Positions 32,833-48,380 of a DNA stretch of 64,000 nt are shown in pieces (the stretch's first letter is position 1; every line of letters begins with the position of its first letter). A program made the position numbers and the translations under genes. The stretch covers positions 21,269,835-21,333,834 of the forward strand of contig NC_003076.8 in assembly GCF_000001735.4 (NCBI RefSeq). The letters are read 5' to 3'. The notes under the pieces are model-generated. The model made no database searches, was not told the DNA's origin, and worked only from the letters and a program-made list of their open reading frames with translations. This stretch comes from Arabidopsis thaliana (lineage: Eukaryota > Streptophyta > Magnoliopsida > Brassicales > Brassicaceae).

Positions 32833-35800
32833 TTATTATGAAACGTATTTGTTCATGTTTATACTGTTATTATGGCGATAATTATGAAACGTATTTGTTC
32901 ATGTGAATTGGATTCTTCTGTCTACGATAATTAATGTTGGCAATATTTTTTTAAAAAATTACAAAAAATATATAAAATTTTTGTATTCATTTGACATTTG
33001 TTAGGTTCTTGTTTTTTTTTTTTTTTGACTTAAAAATCTATCTATTCCACTTACAAAAAGAACAATGATATTGTTGTATTTCTCTAATTATCATATCATT
33101 TAGCCGTTATCGTTGTTAAATAATTTTCTTTCGTGTAATGAAATAATAACTTTCAACTTCAAAGTCCAAACTATCTACGTTTATGGAACAAAAGGTTATC
33201 GCCATGTGTGTTTTGCTCTTAATTTTCGGTGATATATAGGCCAAAAATCTACATACTTTAATTGTTGCTCGCATAATGATATATTTGTCTACATATCTTT
33301 ACCAACCAATATTAACTTAACATGCATGAAGAAGATTACGATATACACAAAATACAACTAAATAAAGCTGGAACTTCTTAATAACAGAAAAAGTAATGGT
33401 TGGAACTCCGTATTTGTGTTAACAACCCCTTATTATATATGGTGGAGAAGAATCGAGTTAGGCAAGGCATAAGTAGGACACGTGCTGATCAACTATGCTA
33501 ATTTTTTTCACAAAAACCATTAAGAAAAATAAAACTAAAGTGGTCAAGATTTAAAATAGAAATTTAAGGTGGAAAGTATTATTGGTGATATAGTTGCTAA
33601 GCGAATATTTTACTCATTAGGTTTTTGCCTTCACGCAACCTACCAAGAAATGTCAAAAAAAAAATCTGTGGTTTTATTTATGCTAAGCTGTGATTTTACA
33701 TCATTAACGACCAATCCGTATGTAAATCTATCATTGCGGACAAGAGTTTAATGTAAATATGCAAAACAGAATTTGCATTATTTAATGGACTCGAAGCTGA
33801 CGAATTCTCTTCTTCCTTTTGTCGTCTCCAATTTTCATGATGTTCCCTAGCTATTTTCAACATAACACGCACAAAATTAATGTTTTACTGTTTCAACTCA
33901 ACGAAATTAAAGCGTTGTTAAGAAAGATGTACATGTTGAAACGTTTGAATTAAGGAAAGCTAAAAGGTTAACGACCAATTAGAAATCGATTTTAAATATT
34001 ATTTCAGTTTTCTTAATATATATTTAATGTTTTAGGAGAAAAGATCATCTTCTCTTTCCAACAACTATGTAATAGTATAAGAATATATTCAATTTACATA
34101 TGTCAATAAATTACATGTTCCTTAGCTGTCAATAAATTTTTAGTTTTCACACATATTAAAAACATACTAAAAGTTGATTATAAATGTATTGTTTTTTTGG
34201 TGATATTTTCTATTAATTATAAACCAAAACTATTTAAGTATTTTTTCTTGAAGTTTACAACTCATTTTATGGTTTGTATGTTTAAGACAACTTTTTCCTA
34301 GAATATACATTATTTTGAAACAGAGGTAATGTTTTTTACCAAAATTTTATTTTGTATATTATTTCATTATTTCATTAGTTTTTTTGATATTTTATTTACA
34401 CCATATCATGTTTCATAACTAATAAATACAATAAAATTACGCCTTACTCGAAATTCAATATCCCGTAGAATATTATCAGCCGGATCACATTATGAATTAT
34501 ATGTTGAAAAATATAAGGATCAACAATATCATATTTGCATTTATGTTTCTAGATTTAATATTTGTTTGAAAGACCTAAATAAATCTATAAGAAATTGATT
34601 GAAATGTTCAAATCAATAGCATCTCGAGACTATGTTAAATATACGTCAAAATATATATATCCAATTAAGTACATCAATTAATTACATCTTGAGACATATA
34701 AGTTTGTGGTTCAAACCTTTTCTTAGAAAGTGCATGAACAAACCTATAACTCTTTTAGTCCCCCTGTGCCCATAATTTCTATTTTCAATTGTTTCTAAAT
34801 ATTTGCTTTGAATATTAATTAAGTAGCTTTTGGATTTTCGATAGGGCCAACAAGTTGTTAAAAGTGGCAATTTGCTTCTACAAGTTTGGGGGTCCCCTTC
34901 GTTCTCATAGGCAATTTGAAACCTATTTTTATTTTATTTTATTTTTGTAATCCATTTTCTTCTGTGTTATACATATTTTAAATACGTTGGCAAAGTTATG
35001 GAAGGTAGGGCTATTATAAAATAAAATAACCAATTATTGTTTGAAGAAGAACGAAAAAAATGAGAGCTTTATAAAATTCGAGATAGCTTAGTATATGAGT
35101 ATTATACTATAGTGCCGGCGATCCTTTTTTTCTTTCTTAAAGGTCAACCTGATTATGACCATAAGAACATAATTTTCGTGCTGATGGCTTTGAAAATGAA
35201 TTCTTGCAACTCGAATAAGATAAAATCCATGCAATAAAAGTGACGAATATAAACACAATTTAATAGTTTTTCGTTATCAAGAAAATTAATACGGTTTTCC
35301 AAATAAAACACGTTCGCTTTTAGTAGCCTGTTTTGAATTGGGATTAATTAGTTTTTTTTTTTTTTGTATAGAACTACAATTTAACCTTTCGCAAAAAAAA
35401 AAACTACAATTTAAAAGTTGCATGGTGACAGTGTTTTATGTTTTATCGGAAGAGGTAAAAAAGAAGGGTACGAACGGAAACATCGCACTTGCATGTGAAA
35501 ATCTGATGCTACTTTGTAACCCAAGTGGCATGTTTTTGTTATTTTCTCCTATTTTCTAGGGCTTTATTTTAAGTTCAATGGATACGCCAAAATTGAGTTC
35601 TTCTTCTTTTTTTTTTGTCACGGAAATTTCCTAAACCATATATATTACATTAGTAAGTGGAGATAGATTAAATGTTAAGTTGTGCAAAGGAAAGAAAAGA
35701 TTAACTTTCTTTATTTCATAAATAGAATTGAATAAGAATTATTTTTCTAAGATATGGAAAGTTGGAAACATTGAAGTTTTAAATCAATGAATTTGAAGAA

Positions 35801-37361
35801 GAATAAGTATTAAAGTATCTTGTTTGTTGAATTTATTATTTTGTGTTGTGTTTTATATTGTAGAATTAATTTAATGATAATTTTAATCATCTAAATCGAA
35901 TAAAATTATCAAAATTATTATAATTATGTCGAAAATATATGTTATCATAAATTTAGGCTATGAATAGTGACATGCGAATATGCATTGGAGTGTGGTTTAT
36001 CTACATTATCCGCATTTTGTAATTATTCTGTACTTTTTATTTATTTGTGAAGCGGTATTCAACGGTGATGTGCGGTTCAATTATAATCAACTGCCATTTT
36101 TTAAAAACTATTGTATGAATTGTTTTTTTCAATGAATACAACTTTGTTTGGAGGAAAAATCAATCATCCAAAATGATAAGTAAAAAATATTCATTATAAT
36201 CGTCATTTAACTTTTGTTTTGTTCGATCTGCTGACGCAATTTTCACATTTAATTCACTTGATCTATTTGACCTCGTGTTTTGACCGTCTATTCTGTTGTC
36301 TCATTCGAGTTTTTTCGATGATCAAATTTTTTTTCAATTTTGATGAGACTATAAGAAAATAATCTAAAGTCATAAGTTTATTCAAAAAATTAACAATCAA
36401 GAACATAAATTACAAACTCACAGTTGTTTACAGTAATGTTTTGAAGAAAACGGATATTTCAGGACATACGTAATATTCCTCAAAACTTATCTATTTTTTA
36501 ATGAGATCAAAAATGTAAATTTCATGAATTTTAAATACTGTACAGAGTATTTGTTACCGTAATTGTGACTATAGAGTTACTCGAATGTAATTTACAGTTG
36601 TCGATTTTATTAATTTCTTTCATAATGGTTACTAAATAATTTAATAACTCGAATTCAATTACGGTAACATAAATATTCGAGAACTTACCCAAGTTAACAA
36701 ATTAAGGAAAGCAAAGAAAATTATGCAAGTAAGTGACCGACACGTGGCCTATGATCCTAGTGAGATTAGCCGGTAATCTTGTGAAGTAAAATTACACAAA
36801 AAGAGTTAAAAAAGAAAGGAAACAAAGGGCATCCACAAGCCCAAGCACTGAAAATATTTGGAAAAGACCAAACTCAAACTCAGTTACATACATACACCAC
36901 ACAGAGTTTATAACGTAACAGACTGTGATCACAATCCAACGCCACAGATCTTTCCATTAACAGACACGTGTCGTAATCATAGCTCAAGTTTCGTAAATGA
37001 CAGAAAACATTCGGTTAGAAAACGGTGATGAAACTATTGCCGTCGAAACAAGACAGATGCAGGTGTTTGGGAGTCTCAACAACGAATCCTCACCGTCTGT
37101 TTATTTTCTAAAGGTTAATAACGTAAATTTAAATATCTAATCGGACGGTTATAAAGCCTCTTACTCTTTCCTTTTATATATCGTCACTATCACCTCAAAA
37201 TGCCATAAGAGAAAGCAACTTCTTCTTTTCTCTCTCTAAATTTCTCAGAGTATCTAATCTCTCTCTCTTCTCTCGTTCCATATTATCATGCGTTTCATAA
37301 TTCAGTAAATTTTTTGAAATCTGATCTGTTCTTTCTGAAGCTTTTGAGAGAATAATAAAAA
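32833..37361. other. 4.5-kb AT-rich intergenic region upstream of SCL8
   Basis: No gene or RNA is recognised. Long A/T-rich DNA with no ORF of protein-like composition. Right end: the SCL8 promoter, with G-box-like cacgtg words near 36740 and 36965, a TATA-like ttatata near 37174-37180 and a CT-rich leader (37220-37280). The region is long for Arabidopsis and probably contains regulatory DNA plus old, unrecognisable transposon debris. Confidence 0.5.
37288..37308 (+). promoter_or_regulatory. Six-codon upstream ORF in the SCL8 leader
   Basis: ATG at 37288 followed by five sense codons and TAA (37306-37308), 53 bases before the SCL8 start. It lies downstream of the inferred transcription start (about 37205), so it is probably in the mRNA and could modulate translation. 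Confidence 0.5.
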
Positions 37362-39284
37362 ATGGAATCTGGTTTCTCCGGCGGTGGTGGTGGGTCGGAT
37401 TTTTACGGCGGTGGTGGTGGTAGATCTATACCTGGAGGTCCAGGAACTGTTATCAACGTCGGTAACAATAATCCTCAGACGACGTATAGAAACCAGATTC
37501 CTGGAATCTTCTTTGATCAGATCGGAAACAGAGTCGCCGGCGGTAATGGATTCTCCGGGAAAAGGACTTTAGCAGATTTTCAAGCGGCTCAGCAACATCA
37601 ACAACAACAACAACAACAACCGTTTTATAGTCAAGCAGCTCTCAACGCTTTTCTTTCAAGGTCTGTGAAGCCTCGAAATTATCAGAATTTTCAATCTCCG
37701 TCGCCGATGATTGATCTCACGTCGGTGAATGATATGAGTTTGTTTGGTGGTTCTGGTTCATCTCAGCGTTACGGTTTACCGGTTCCCAGGTCTCAGACGC
37801 AACAGCAACAATCGGATTACGGTTTATTTGGTGGGATCCGAATGGGAATCGGGTCGGGTATTAATAATTATCCAACATTAACCGGCGTTCCGTGTATTGA
37901 ACCGGTTCAAAACCGGGTTCATGAATCGGAGAACATGTTGAATAGTTTAAGAGAGCTTGAGAAACAGCTTTTAGATGATGACGATGAGAGTGGTGGTGAT
38001 GATGACGTGTCAGTTATAACAAATTCAAATTCCGATTGGATTCAAAATCTCGTGACTCCGAACCCGAACCCGAACCCGGTTTTGTCTTTTTCACCGAGCT
38101 CTTCTTCTTCGTCTTCTTCGCCTTCTACAGCTTCGACGACGACATCGGTATGTTCTAGGCAAACGGTTATGGAAATCGCGACGGCGATCGCGGAAGGGAA
38201 AACAGAGATAGCGACGGAGATTTTGGCGCGTGTTTCTCAAACGCCTAATCTTGAGAGGAATTCAGAGGAGAAGCTTGTTGATTTCATGGTGGCTGCGCTT
38301 CGATCGAGGATAGCTTCTCCAGTGACGGAATTGTATGGGAAGGAGCATTTAATCTCGACTCAATTGCTCTACGAGCTCTCTCCTTGTTTCAAACTCGGTT
38401 TCGAGGCCGCGAATCTCGCCATTCTCGACGCCGCCGATAACAACGACGGTGGAATGATGATACCGCACGTTATCGATTTCGATATCGGAGAAGGTGGACA
38501 ATACGTTAACCTTCTCCGTACATTATCCACGCGCCGGAATGGTAAAAGTCAGAGTCAGAATTCTCCGGTGGTTAAGATCACCGCCGTGGCGAACAACGTT
38601 TACGGATGTTTAGTCGATGACGGTGGAGAAGAGAGGTTAAAAGCCGTCGGAGATTTGTTGAGCCAACTCGGTGATCGACTCGGTATCTCCGTAAGTTTCA
38701 ACGTGGTGACGAGTTTACGACTCGGTGATCTGAATCGTGAATCTCTCGGGTGTGATCCCGACGAGACTTTGGCTGTGAACTTAGCTTTCAAGCTTTATCG
38801 TGTTCCCGACGAAAGCGTATGCACGGAGAATCCAAGAGACGAACTTCTCCGGCGCGTGAAGGGACTTAAACCGCGCGTGGTTACTCTAGTGGAGCAAGAA
38901 ATGAATTCGAATACGGCGCCGTTTTTAGGGAGAGTGAGTGAGTCATGCGCGTGTTACGGTGCGTTGCTTGAGTCGGTCGAGTCTACGGTTCCTAGTACGA
39001 ATTCCGACCGTGCCAAAGTTGAGGAAGGAATTGGCCGGAAGCTAGTAAACGCGGTGGCGTGCGAAGGAATCGATCGTATAGAGCGGTGCGAGGTGTTCGG
39101 GAAATGGCGAATGCGGATGAGCATGGCTGGGTTTGAGTTAATGCCATTGAGTGAGAAGATAGCGGAGTCGATGAAGAGTCGTGGAAACCGAGTCCACCCG
39201 GGCTTTACCGTTAAAGAAGATAACGGAGGTGTGTGCTTTGGTTGGATGGGACGGGCACTCACTGTCGCATCCGCTTGGCGTTAA
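37362..39284 (+). CDS. SCL8: SCARECROW-LIKE 8, GRAS-family transcription regulator
   Basis: Nuclear GRAS protein. Single exon, 640 residues, no introns, as usual for GRAS genes. The variable N-terminus is Gly-rich ([15 protein letters not shown]), then carries a poly-Gln tract (about 78-88, from caa repeats) and acidic and Ser-rich stretches ([22 protein letters not shown]). The GRAS domain occupies about 263-640. LHR I starts near [20 protein letters not shown]. The VHIID block is [18 protein letters not shown] (about 368-385, with the less usual [11 protein letters not shown] form). The end is the SAW motif, [15 protein letters not shown] at the extreme C-terminus. Complete and intact. Name from memory (At5g52510). 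Confidence 0.95.
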
Positions 39285-41277
39285 CTTCACACACTCTTTT
39301 TTTTCTTCTTATTATTACCATATTATTATTAATTTTCGAGATTATTCTGATATTATTATCATTGTGATTTTCCATTTCGAAAAGTGTAGGAATCTTATGT
39401 AACAAAGAAAAAAAAAAGACTTTTATGTTTTTCTAATAATAAAAGAAAGAGTGATTGGGTTCTTTAATATTCTATATTTTGTAATATATCTTAGAATCAC
39501 GAAGATATCATAGAATTTATGCCTTAAAAAGATGTAATATCTGAGGAAATTTTGCAAAAGAATCTCGCAGGTGGAGCAATAACAACTTGACAAATAATGT
39601 GATTCTTAGACCTCATACCTATGAATTATTTTATTAGACTATTAACAAGTGAATTACTACATGGTATTGTAACTTGTCATGTTGGATATGAAATTCTTTC
39701 TTACAGATAATCATATTGTATATATGCGTGTGATAAAAATTTATGATTGGACTCAGTTTTAACGTGAGTGAATGTGTTGGTGAGAATATAAGCTAAACAA
39801 TACTAGTATACTTAGAGGAAACAATGTATGGCGACTTTTGTGGTCATGGACCTTATAGTTCAATTATTTTAACACTAATAAAAGTTGGCATTCGATGGGT
39901 CCATATCCGATGGCATTCGATGTTCTTATTTTATATTATGCTTATAAAGTATCCATCTTTACGCGAGACTTGTAAAATCCGTGTCCTTGGAATATTTTAA
40001 GGCATATATGAAATATAACAAACCTGGTCATTAGAAAAAGATAATATTATTATTGTTTGGTGCAAGCTGTTTGCGGCTAAAATTATGCAAAATCTTTTTG
40101 AAAGACCTCTCTTCTTAACCTCTTGTTTGTTAATTAAGATGATTTCTTTCTAATATACGCAACTAATACCGTGTTGAGTGTTTGATTGGATTGTTAGATT
40201 GTTTTCCAAGAAAAATCACATAGACAAAATTTTATCCATAATTTCTTCATAGAACAAATTGAGATAAACTTTTTGATCAAGCCAAGTATGTAATGTTACC
40301 AAATATATAAATAAAAAACGAAATTTTCATTTATTCATTCGAAATGCTACGAGGTCTTAACACTTCCTGGTCCTATCTGAATTTGTGATGTAACCAACTT
40401 TCCTGATGACCACATTACATTATACATTCATATGAAATAAATGTTACATTCATTTAGTTAGAGAATTTTAATGCTTTGTTTTTTGAATAAACTGAAAAGT
40501 TCATTTATGACTCACACATCTTATGCAGTTGACGTTGGTATATCTTTCACTTGATCTGAAGTACCTAGTAGCTGCAAGAAAAGAAAGTAACAAAAGACTT
40601 ACACACGCTTGCAATAAATGTAAGATGGTTAGAAAAATGTGGCCATGTAGGCCTAGTGCATTATATTATTGGAGCACTAATAAGTCAATATATTCTTAAG
40701 AAAATATGCGATGTATTTCAATATGGTTTGGTGTGGTTCATCTTCAAATATATTATACAGACAATATAGAGATTATTTGAAAAATAATTCTTCTTAGGGA
40801 TCAAGCATGAAGCAATATAAAAAAAAAAATGGCTCTTGTTGAAAGGTAAACCAAGCATGAGTTTCTCGAGAGTTTATAAATGGTTAGTTTTAATAGTTTA
40901 CACAATAACTTATTTATATCAATGTGGATTCTTGTATTAGAAGAGTAAATTGTTGCTTAAAAAGCTAGAAAAAATAAATCAATTTTGTATTTTGTTAGTA
41001 TTATGATAACAACTAACAATGTAATGGCTTGAGTATTAATATTAAGTTTTATGTGTCCAGTCCAACGGGCAAGAAATGTAAAAGAACCCAGACTCTCACT
41101 TTATTGGGCTTATAGGTCCAATTAATAAAACTTAATGGGCTTATCCACACAACGAGTTTACGAGGAGACTGTGAGAGTTTGTTTTCACAGTCATCATCAT
41201 CTCTAAGAAACAAACTTGTATGACCTTTAAGCAGCAAAAAAAGAAAAAACCACAAAACTTCTCTGAAAGGTGGATAA
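39285..41277. other. Intergenic region between SCL8 and OVA6
   Basis: SCL8 3' UTR, then about 1.7 kb of AT-rich spacer with no recognised feature. The OVA6 leader is at the right end. TGGGC-type words (ttgggc 41104, atgggc 41136) sit just upstream, a common context for organelle-protein genes. An ATG at 41220 opens an out-of-frame ORF that overlaps the OVA6 start. Confidence 0.5.
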
Positions 41278-44041
<2,764 letters not shown>

Positions 44042-44499
44042 ACTAGGTCGTTACACTTTCACACATTCCCAATCATATCAAATTCTCTTTATTAAAAAGG
44101 TCCAAAAGTGACATTAGTTTCTATTTCCGTGGCTATTGGAGTGGAATAATTGTAGTCCTTTGGTCATGGATCCTCTCTGGTAGTACAGAATTAAATGCTA
44201 CTTTGGTCGGAGATTCCAATTCATATTTTGTTTTGTTACGCAAGTGCAATATAATACGTTGACTTTTCATTTATTGTTATTGTCTTTGTCTTTGATAGTT
44301 TAATGTGAAAAAATAACAAAAATATCATTTTGCTATCGACTTCGTTAATTATGACGTAAATGTTGTTTTAGGTATTCAAAAGCAAGAGATGACATAAATC
44401 GGTAATGCCGACTCATAATTTTATCAAAGTTTCATGCCTATATATGCAAATCTGCCGTATGCTTCACTGATGTTTATCTTAATTTTCATAAACTTTGAT

Positions 44500-44655
44500 A
44501 AAATTATGATCAACAAGTTGAGTGTAGAGTGCCCAAGAGTTCAACAAGTTGACTAAAATTTGATAGTCGGTGAGCACATAAATCTCCTTGATGCCGTAAG
44601 AATGCGCTTGAGACAGAGTGCCCATAGTTGTCCAAGCTCCTGCTTTTAGTGCAAT
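44500..44655 (-). pseudogene. Possible RNase H-like coding remnant
   Basis: The minus strand reads about 50 codons open: ALKAGAWTTMGTLSQAHSYG then IKEIYVLTDYQILVNLLNSW. Hydrophobic spacing and the pattern of helix, G-I-K, short strand, then Asp resemble the central part of plant RNase H-like (RVT_3) domains found in retroelements and RBR-type genes. The frame is not open on either side. Similarity is from memory of the pattern only, so this may be chance. Confidence 0.3.
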
Positions 44656-44939
44656 GTTGACATGACTAGATGAGTGCGTGTTATTGAACCGCCAATTTCA
44701 TGGATAGGAGTAGTAGTCGTTACCTCCGTATTAACACGGAAAATCCAACCCAACCAAACCCGCCATTAGAGAGCCATTCCAACATGGTACCCTGGATTGA
44801 AGTCGGGTTACACTTCGAAGGTTTCAAAATTGTCAACAAAAAGATGGTGGTTTTCAATTATTGTTATTGTATTTTTGAAAGTTAATATGAAAATATGATG
44901 AAAAACTTGTATAATGTCAAAAATATTGTAATAACCAAG

Positions 44940-45030
44940 CGTTAATAGCTCAATTGGTAAAATATTTCAGGTCTATGGTTCGAGTGATACTTAGGAACAA
45001 ACCATATTAAATGTTTTGATCTTGAGCATG
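44940..45030 (+). mobile_element. tRNA-derived SINE fragment
   Basis: A good Pol III A box tagctcaattgg (44946-44957) is followed 31 bases later by a B box-like ggttcgagtga (44977-44987). The start (gcgttaatagctcaattggt) looks like the 5' end of a tRNA, but the sequence does not fold as one after the anticodon region. That layout is typical of plant tRNA-related SINEs. The 3' end and target duplication are not clear. Confidence 0.5.
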
Positions 45031-45079
45031 AGAGGAGGTTACATTTAATTATATAGTCGACTTTTATTTATTTAATTTT

Positions 45080-45500
45080 ATTAAGATTACGGTAACATTT
45101 GTAATTGGTATTTAATAGTAAATTTTTATAATTTTTGTGTTTATCAAAATCAAAATCAAAATCACGGTAACATTTGTTTTTGGTATATGTTAAGTTATTT
45201 TATAATCTTTGTACCTATCAAAATCTCGGTAACATTTGTATTTAGTATTTGACAGTTACCTTTTATAATATGTGTATCTATCAAAATCACGTTAACATTT
45301 GTAATTGGTATTTGATAATTTTTATTAATCATCTTTGTGTCTATCAAAATCACGGTAACATTTGTATTTGGTATTTTGATAAGTATTTTTTATAATCTTT
45401 GTATCTATCAAAATCACGGTAACATATGTAATTGGTACTTGATAATTAATTTTTATCATCTTTGTATCTATCAAAATCATGGTAACATTAGTATTAGACT
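45080..45500. repeat. 63-bp minisatellite, about seven copies
   Basis: The word ggtaacat(t/a) recurs at 45091, 45166, 45228, 45291 (as gttaacat), 45354, 45418 and 45481, i.e. spacings of 75, 62, 63, 63, 64 and 63. Each unit holds tatcaaaatcacggtaacat, (t/a)ttggta, and tttttat..atctttgt. The first unit is longer through a tripled caaaat. Copies diverge moderately. The 21-codon period leaves a short open frame that is not a real gene. Confidence 0.9.
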
Positions 45501-47330
45501 TTTAAATATGATACATTCTTATTTGACTATAAAATATGTTTACTCCATTAATATTTAGATATACATTTGAAATCATAATTGGTAAGAAAAAGTTGTTTAC
45601 CTTTTTACCAGTAAGTTTATTGCAACATGTCATTAAAACATAGTCCATTCAAATTCTAATTCATAATTTTAAGGTTTGAACATGAATAACATTTCAACCT
45701 ATGAAAGTTTAGAAATCATTTGATAAACTTTTATATTCATTATAGCAATTTAATTCTTGAAAATTGGTAATCTTAGATTCCTTTGACTAATCAAAAACTT
45801 GGTAATGTTGAGATATATATAAGTGATCAATCTAGTGAGGGGGTGGCCATACATAGGTGTATTAGTGCTTATGAGTTGGTAAGAAATATAGTCTCAAGAA
45901 ATCTCTTCTTCTCTTCTTTAGTCTCCGCATGATTATTATCTCGACATAATCATGTAAAAGATTTATGATTTAATATAAAACTATTACATAGATGATTTGT
46001 TTTAATATATATTTTTTCTAAATATTCTAGATACCGGAACTTTCGAGAAAGAGATAATATCACAAAAAAACAGCAAATAGTAAGGTAAAATTTTCATTAT
46101 TCTTATTTAAACATTTTTTTTAATAACATATGGATTCACCCAAATGTTATAATATCCATGGATATAGATATCCATATTATATAAGATTTATGAAAGTATA
46201 TCTTTGTATTTAATTTTTTTTATATAAGTCACATAATATGAGAACAATATTTTCTAAAACTATACAAAATAGATTATATAAATCTTGAAAAAGACCATGT
46301 ATTTTGATTTAAAGATTAAGATCTCTGGATGTTCATCTTCATATTTATTTTTGTATTATATATTTATATTGTAATTAGTTTTTGTTATTTATAATATCAA
46401 CAAATTCAGATCCGGATAATTGTTTCTCGAGGTAATTCGAATCGGAACATCTCGAAATTTTAAAGTATCTAGTTCTGTGTCGACTTTATTGTATTATATC
46501 ATTATTTACACACAGGAAATAAGTTCTAAGCATATGATATTTTCAGTAGCAAAACTTTTTCTTATATAAGCTATTAAATATTTTTTTTCATAAAATATAC
46601 TTTCAGTTTTTAGAAAATTTATAATTGGTAAAAATTTATTTACAAAGAGCGGGAGCCAGGAAAAAAGAATTGTTATTATTTCAAGTGTAATTTTCTTAAA
46701 CGTTGACATTTTTTTTGATTATATACTATACATTGATCAAAATACACACGTGCAAAATTTTAATCTAATCATTAATAAATTTGATCTTTTTTATTTTACC
46801 GTTACGTTTGAAATTATAATATAACGATGATTATTATTTTCTATATATCAAACCAAAAATAGCTATTTATACAATCCAAATCTTTTTCTTTTTTTAATCA
46901 CACAAATCATTAACATTTGATGAAGTTGTTTCTTTTTCAATCTCCATCAAGATCATTAAAAATATCATTTTACAATAAAAAAAAATTAGGGGTTAAAACA
47001 TAAATAAAACAGAAAGTATAGGGGACAAATAACACAAAAACACCACCACGTCCGCCACCAAAAGTTTTAACTTTCACACGAAGCTAGCCATGTCACTCTC
47101 TGCTCTTCTTGACCATTGACTTTTTTTAGAGATACAGAGATATGTCTTACTATTTAATTTCCTCATTTTGCAAAATGGTAAGAACGAAAAAGAATACCGT
47201 CATTGAGGGTAAAACCGTAAATATTAGGATACAAACGAGGGCAATTTAGGTATAAAAGAGGATGATAAATACGTGGTAATAGGTCACCACCACCAAGCTC
47301 TTCTTATGTTCATCCCAAAAAAGCTTTAAT

Positions 47331-48380
47331 AAAAAAATAATCGTTTCTCTATGAAGAAGAAGACGACGACGGAAGAGGAAGACCTAGCATCGCCGACGAT
47401 TTATTTTTGAATTTTCTTAGTCTAAGATATCTCCGGCGAGGAGACGTAGATTCATCGATCTAATATTCATCGATCTCGTTCTTGTGGCTTTTTAAATCGC
47501 CCAGACTTTTAAGAGACGCTGGATTTGATATCCGAGAAGAGCCGTTTGATAAATACGTAATCGATTCGAGCGGTGGATAGTGAAATTACGGCGGAGGAGT
47601 TGAATCGGATCTCGGTGGTGGTGTGTTTCTGTATTTGAGTGAGGAGGAAGGAGAAATATAAAAAGTAGGTGGAGACTCAGGTATATGAAAACCCTAAGTT
47701 CTTTGATTACTACTGCTCTTTGTTTATTGGTTCAATCAAGGAGAGATCTGTTTTGCTTATGGACGTCAATGGAAGATCCCTTAGGCTGCGATACGCTTCG
47801 AATATTCTTTTCGCCATGGAAGATCCCTTAGGTTTCTGCAATTTTCTTGGGAGATCTCTTAATCATGAGAACGATTTCTTTTTAACTCATCTTCCTCAGG
47901 AACTTAGTGGACATGAGTCTAGCCTTTACCCTTCTGATTTGGCTCATCTATATGATAGAATTAGGACACGATGATACTCTGATTTTGGGCAAGTTTAATG
48001 GATCTTGGCTTCACGCGGCCATTCAAGTTTTTCCAGAATCTTCGATTTGGCCAAGGGCAGTGATCTGAAGTCAGATTTAATCGGACTAGAAACATGAATA
48101 AATACTTGTTTTGTATGCTTTTAATGTCAAAACTCTGGAGGTTTTTTTCAGACTTATAGCGCAATCTGTCTTAAGGTAAAGGCTCATAGAGTCTTTAACT
48201 TGACTGTCTAGCTATGAAGTTTTTTTGCCTGCAGTGACTCTATTATTGTATACTAGAAGTAGGCAATAGCTCTTGCTTATGTTTTTTTTTTAATATGGTT
48301 TACTAATGAAAGGTTATTGCTTGCAGGTGAGGTAAGCGTTCATAAAACAAAAATCAAGTTTTGTGGGAGTGCATTGAAGC
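47331..48380 (+). other. Leader region of the RS-containing protein gene, with a probable 5' UTR intron
   Basis: GA- and CT-rich leader sequence from about 47350. A good donor (actcag|gtatat) occurs at 47681 and an acceptor (cttgcag|gtgag) at 48326, suggesting a 5' UTR intron 47681-48326. A frame open at 47669-47974 begins on GTG and lies in this intron, so it is not accepted as a gene. Confidence 0.5.

Larger units (their letters stand above)
44042..47330. other. 3.3-kb repeat-rich intergenic region
   Basis: No intact gene. From left to right: OVA6 3' flank, a possible RNase H-like coding remnant on the minus strand (44500-44655), a tRNA-like SINE fragment (about 44940-45030), a 63-bp minisatellite (about 45080-45500), then AT-rich DNA up to the promoter of the next gene. 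Confidence 0.6.

Noticed and set aside
35940-36120. Segment with gcgaat/gtgcggttca words resembling hAT-type non-autonomous elements
   Set aside because: I could not find terminal inverted repeats or a target duplication; resemblance is only by feel.
45080-45500. Regular repeats that could suggest a CRISPR array
   Set aside because: Repeat and 'spacer' parts are both conserved between units, the genome is a plant's, and there are no cas genes; it is a minisatellite.
47669-47974. 101-codon plus-strand frame before the RS-containing gene
   Set aside because: Starts on GTG and lies within the probable 5' UTR intron; composition is not protein-like.
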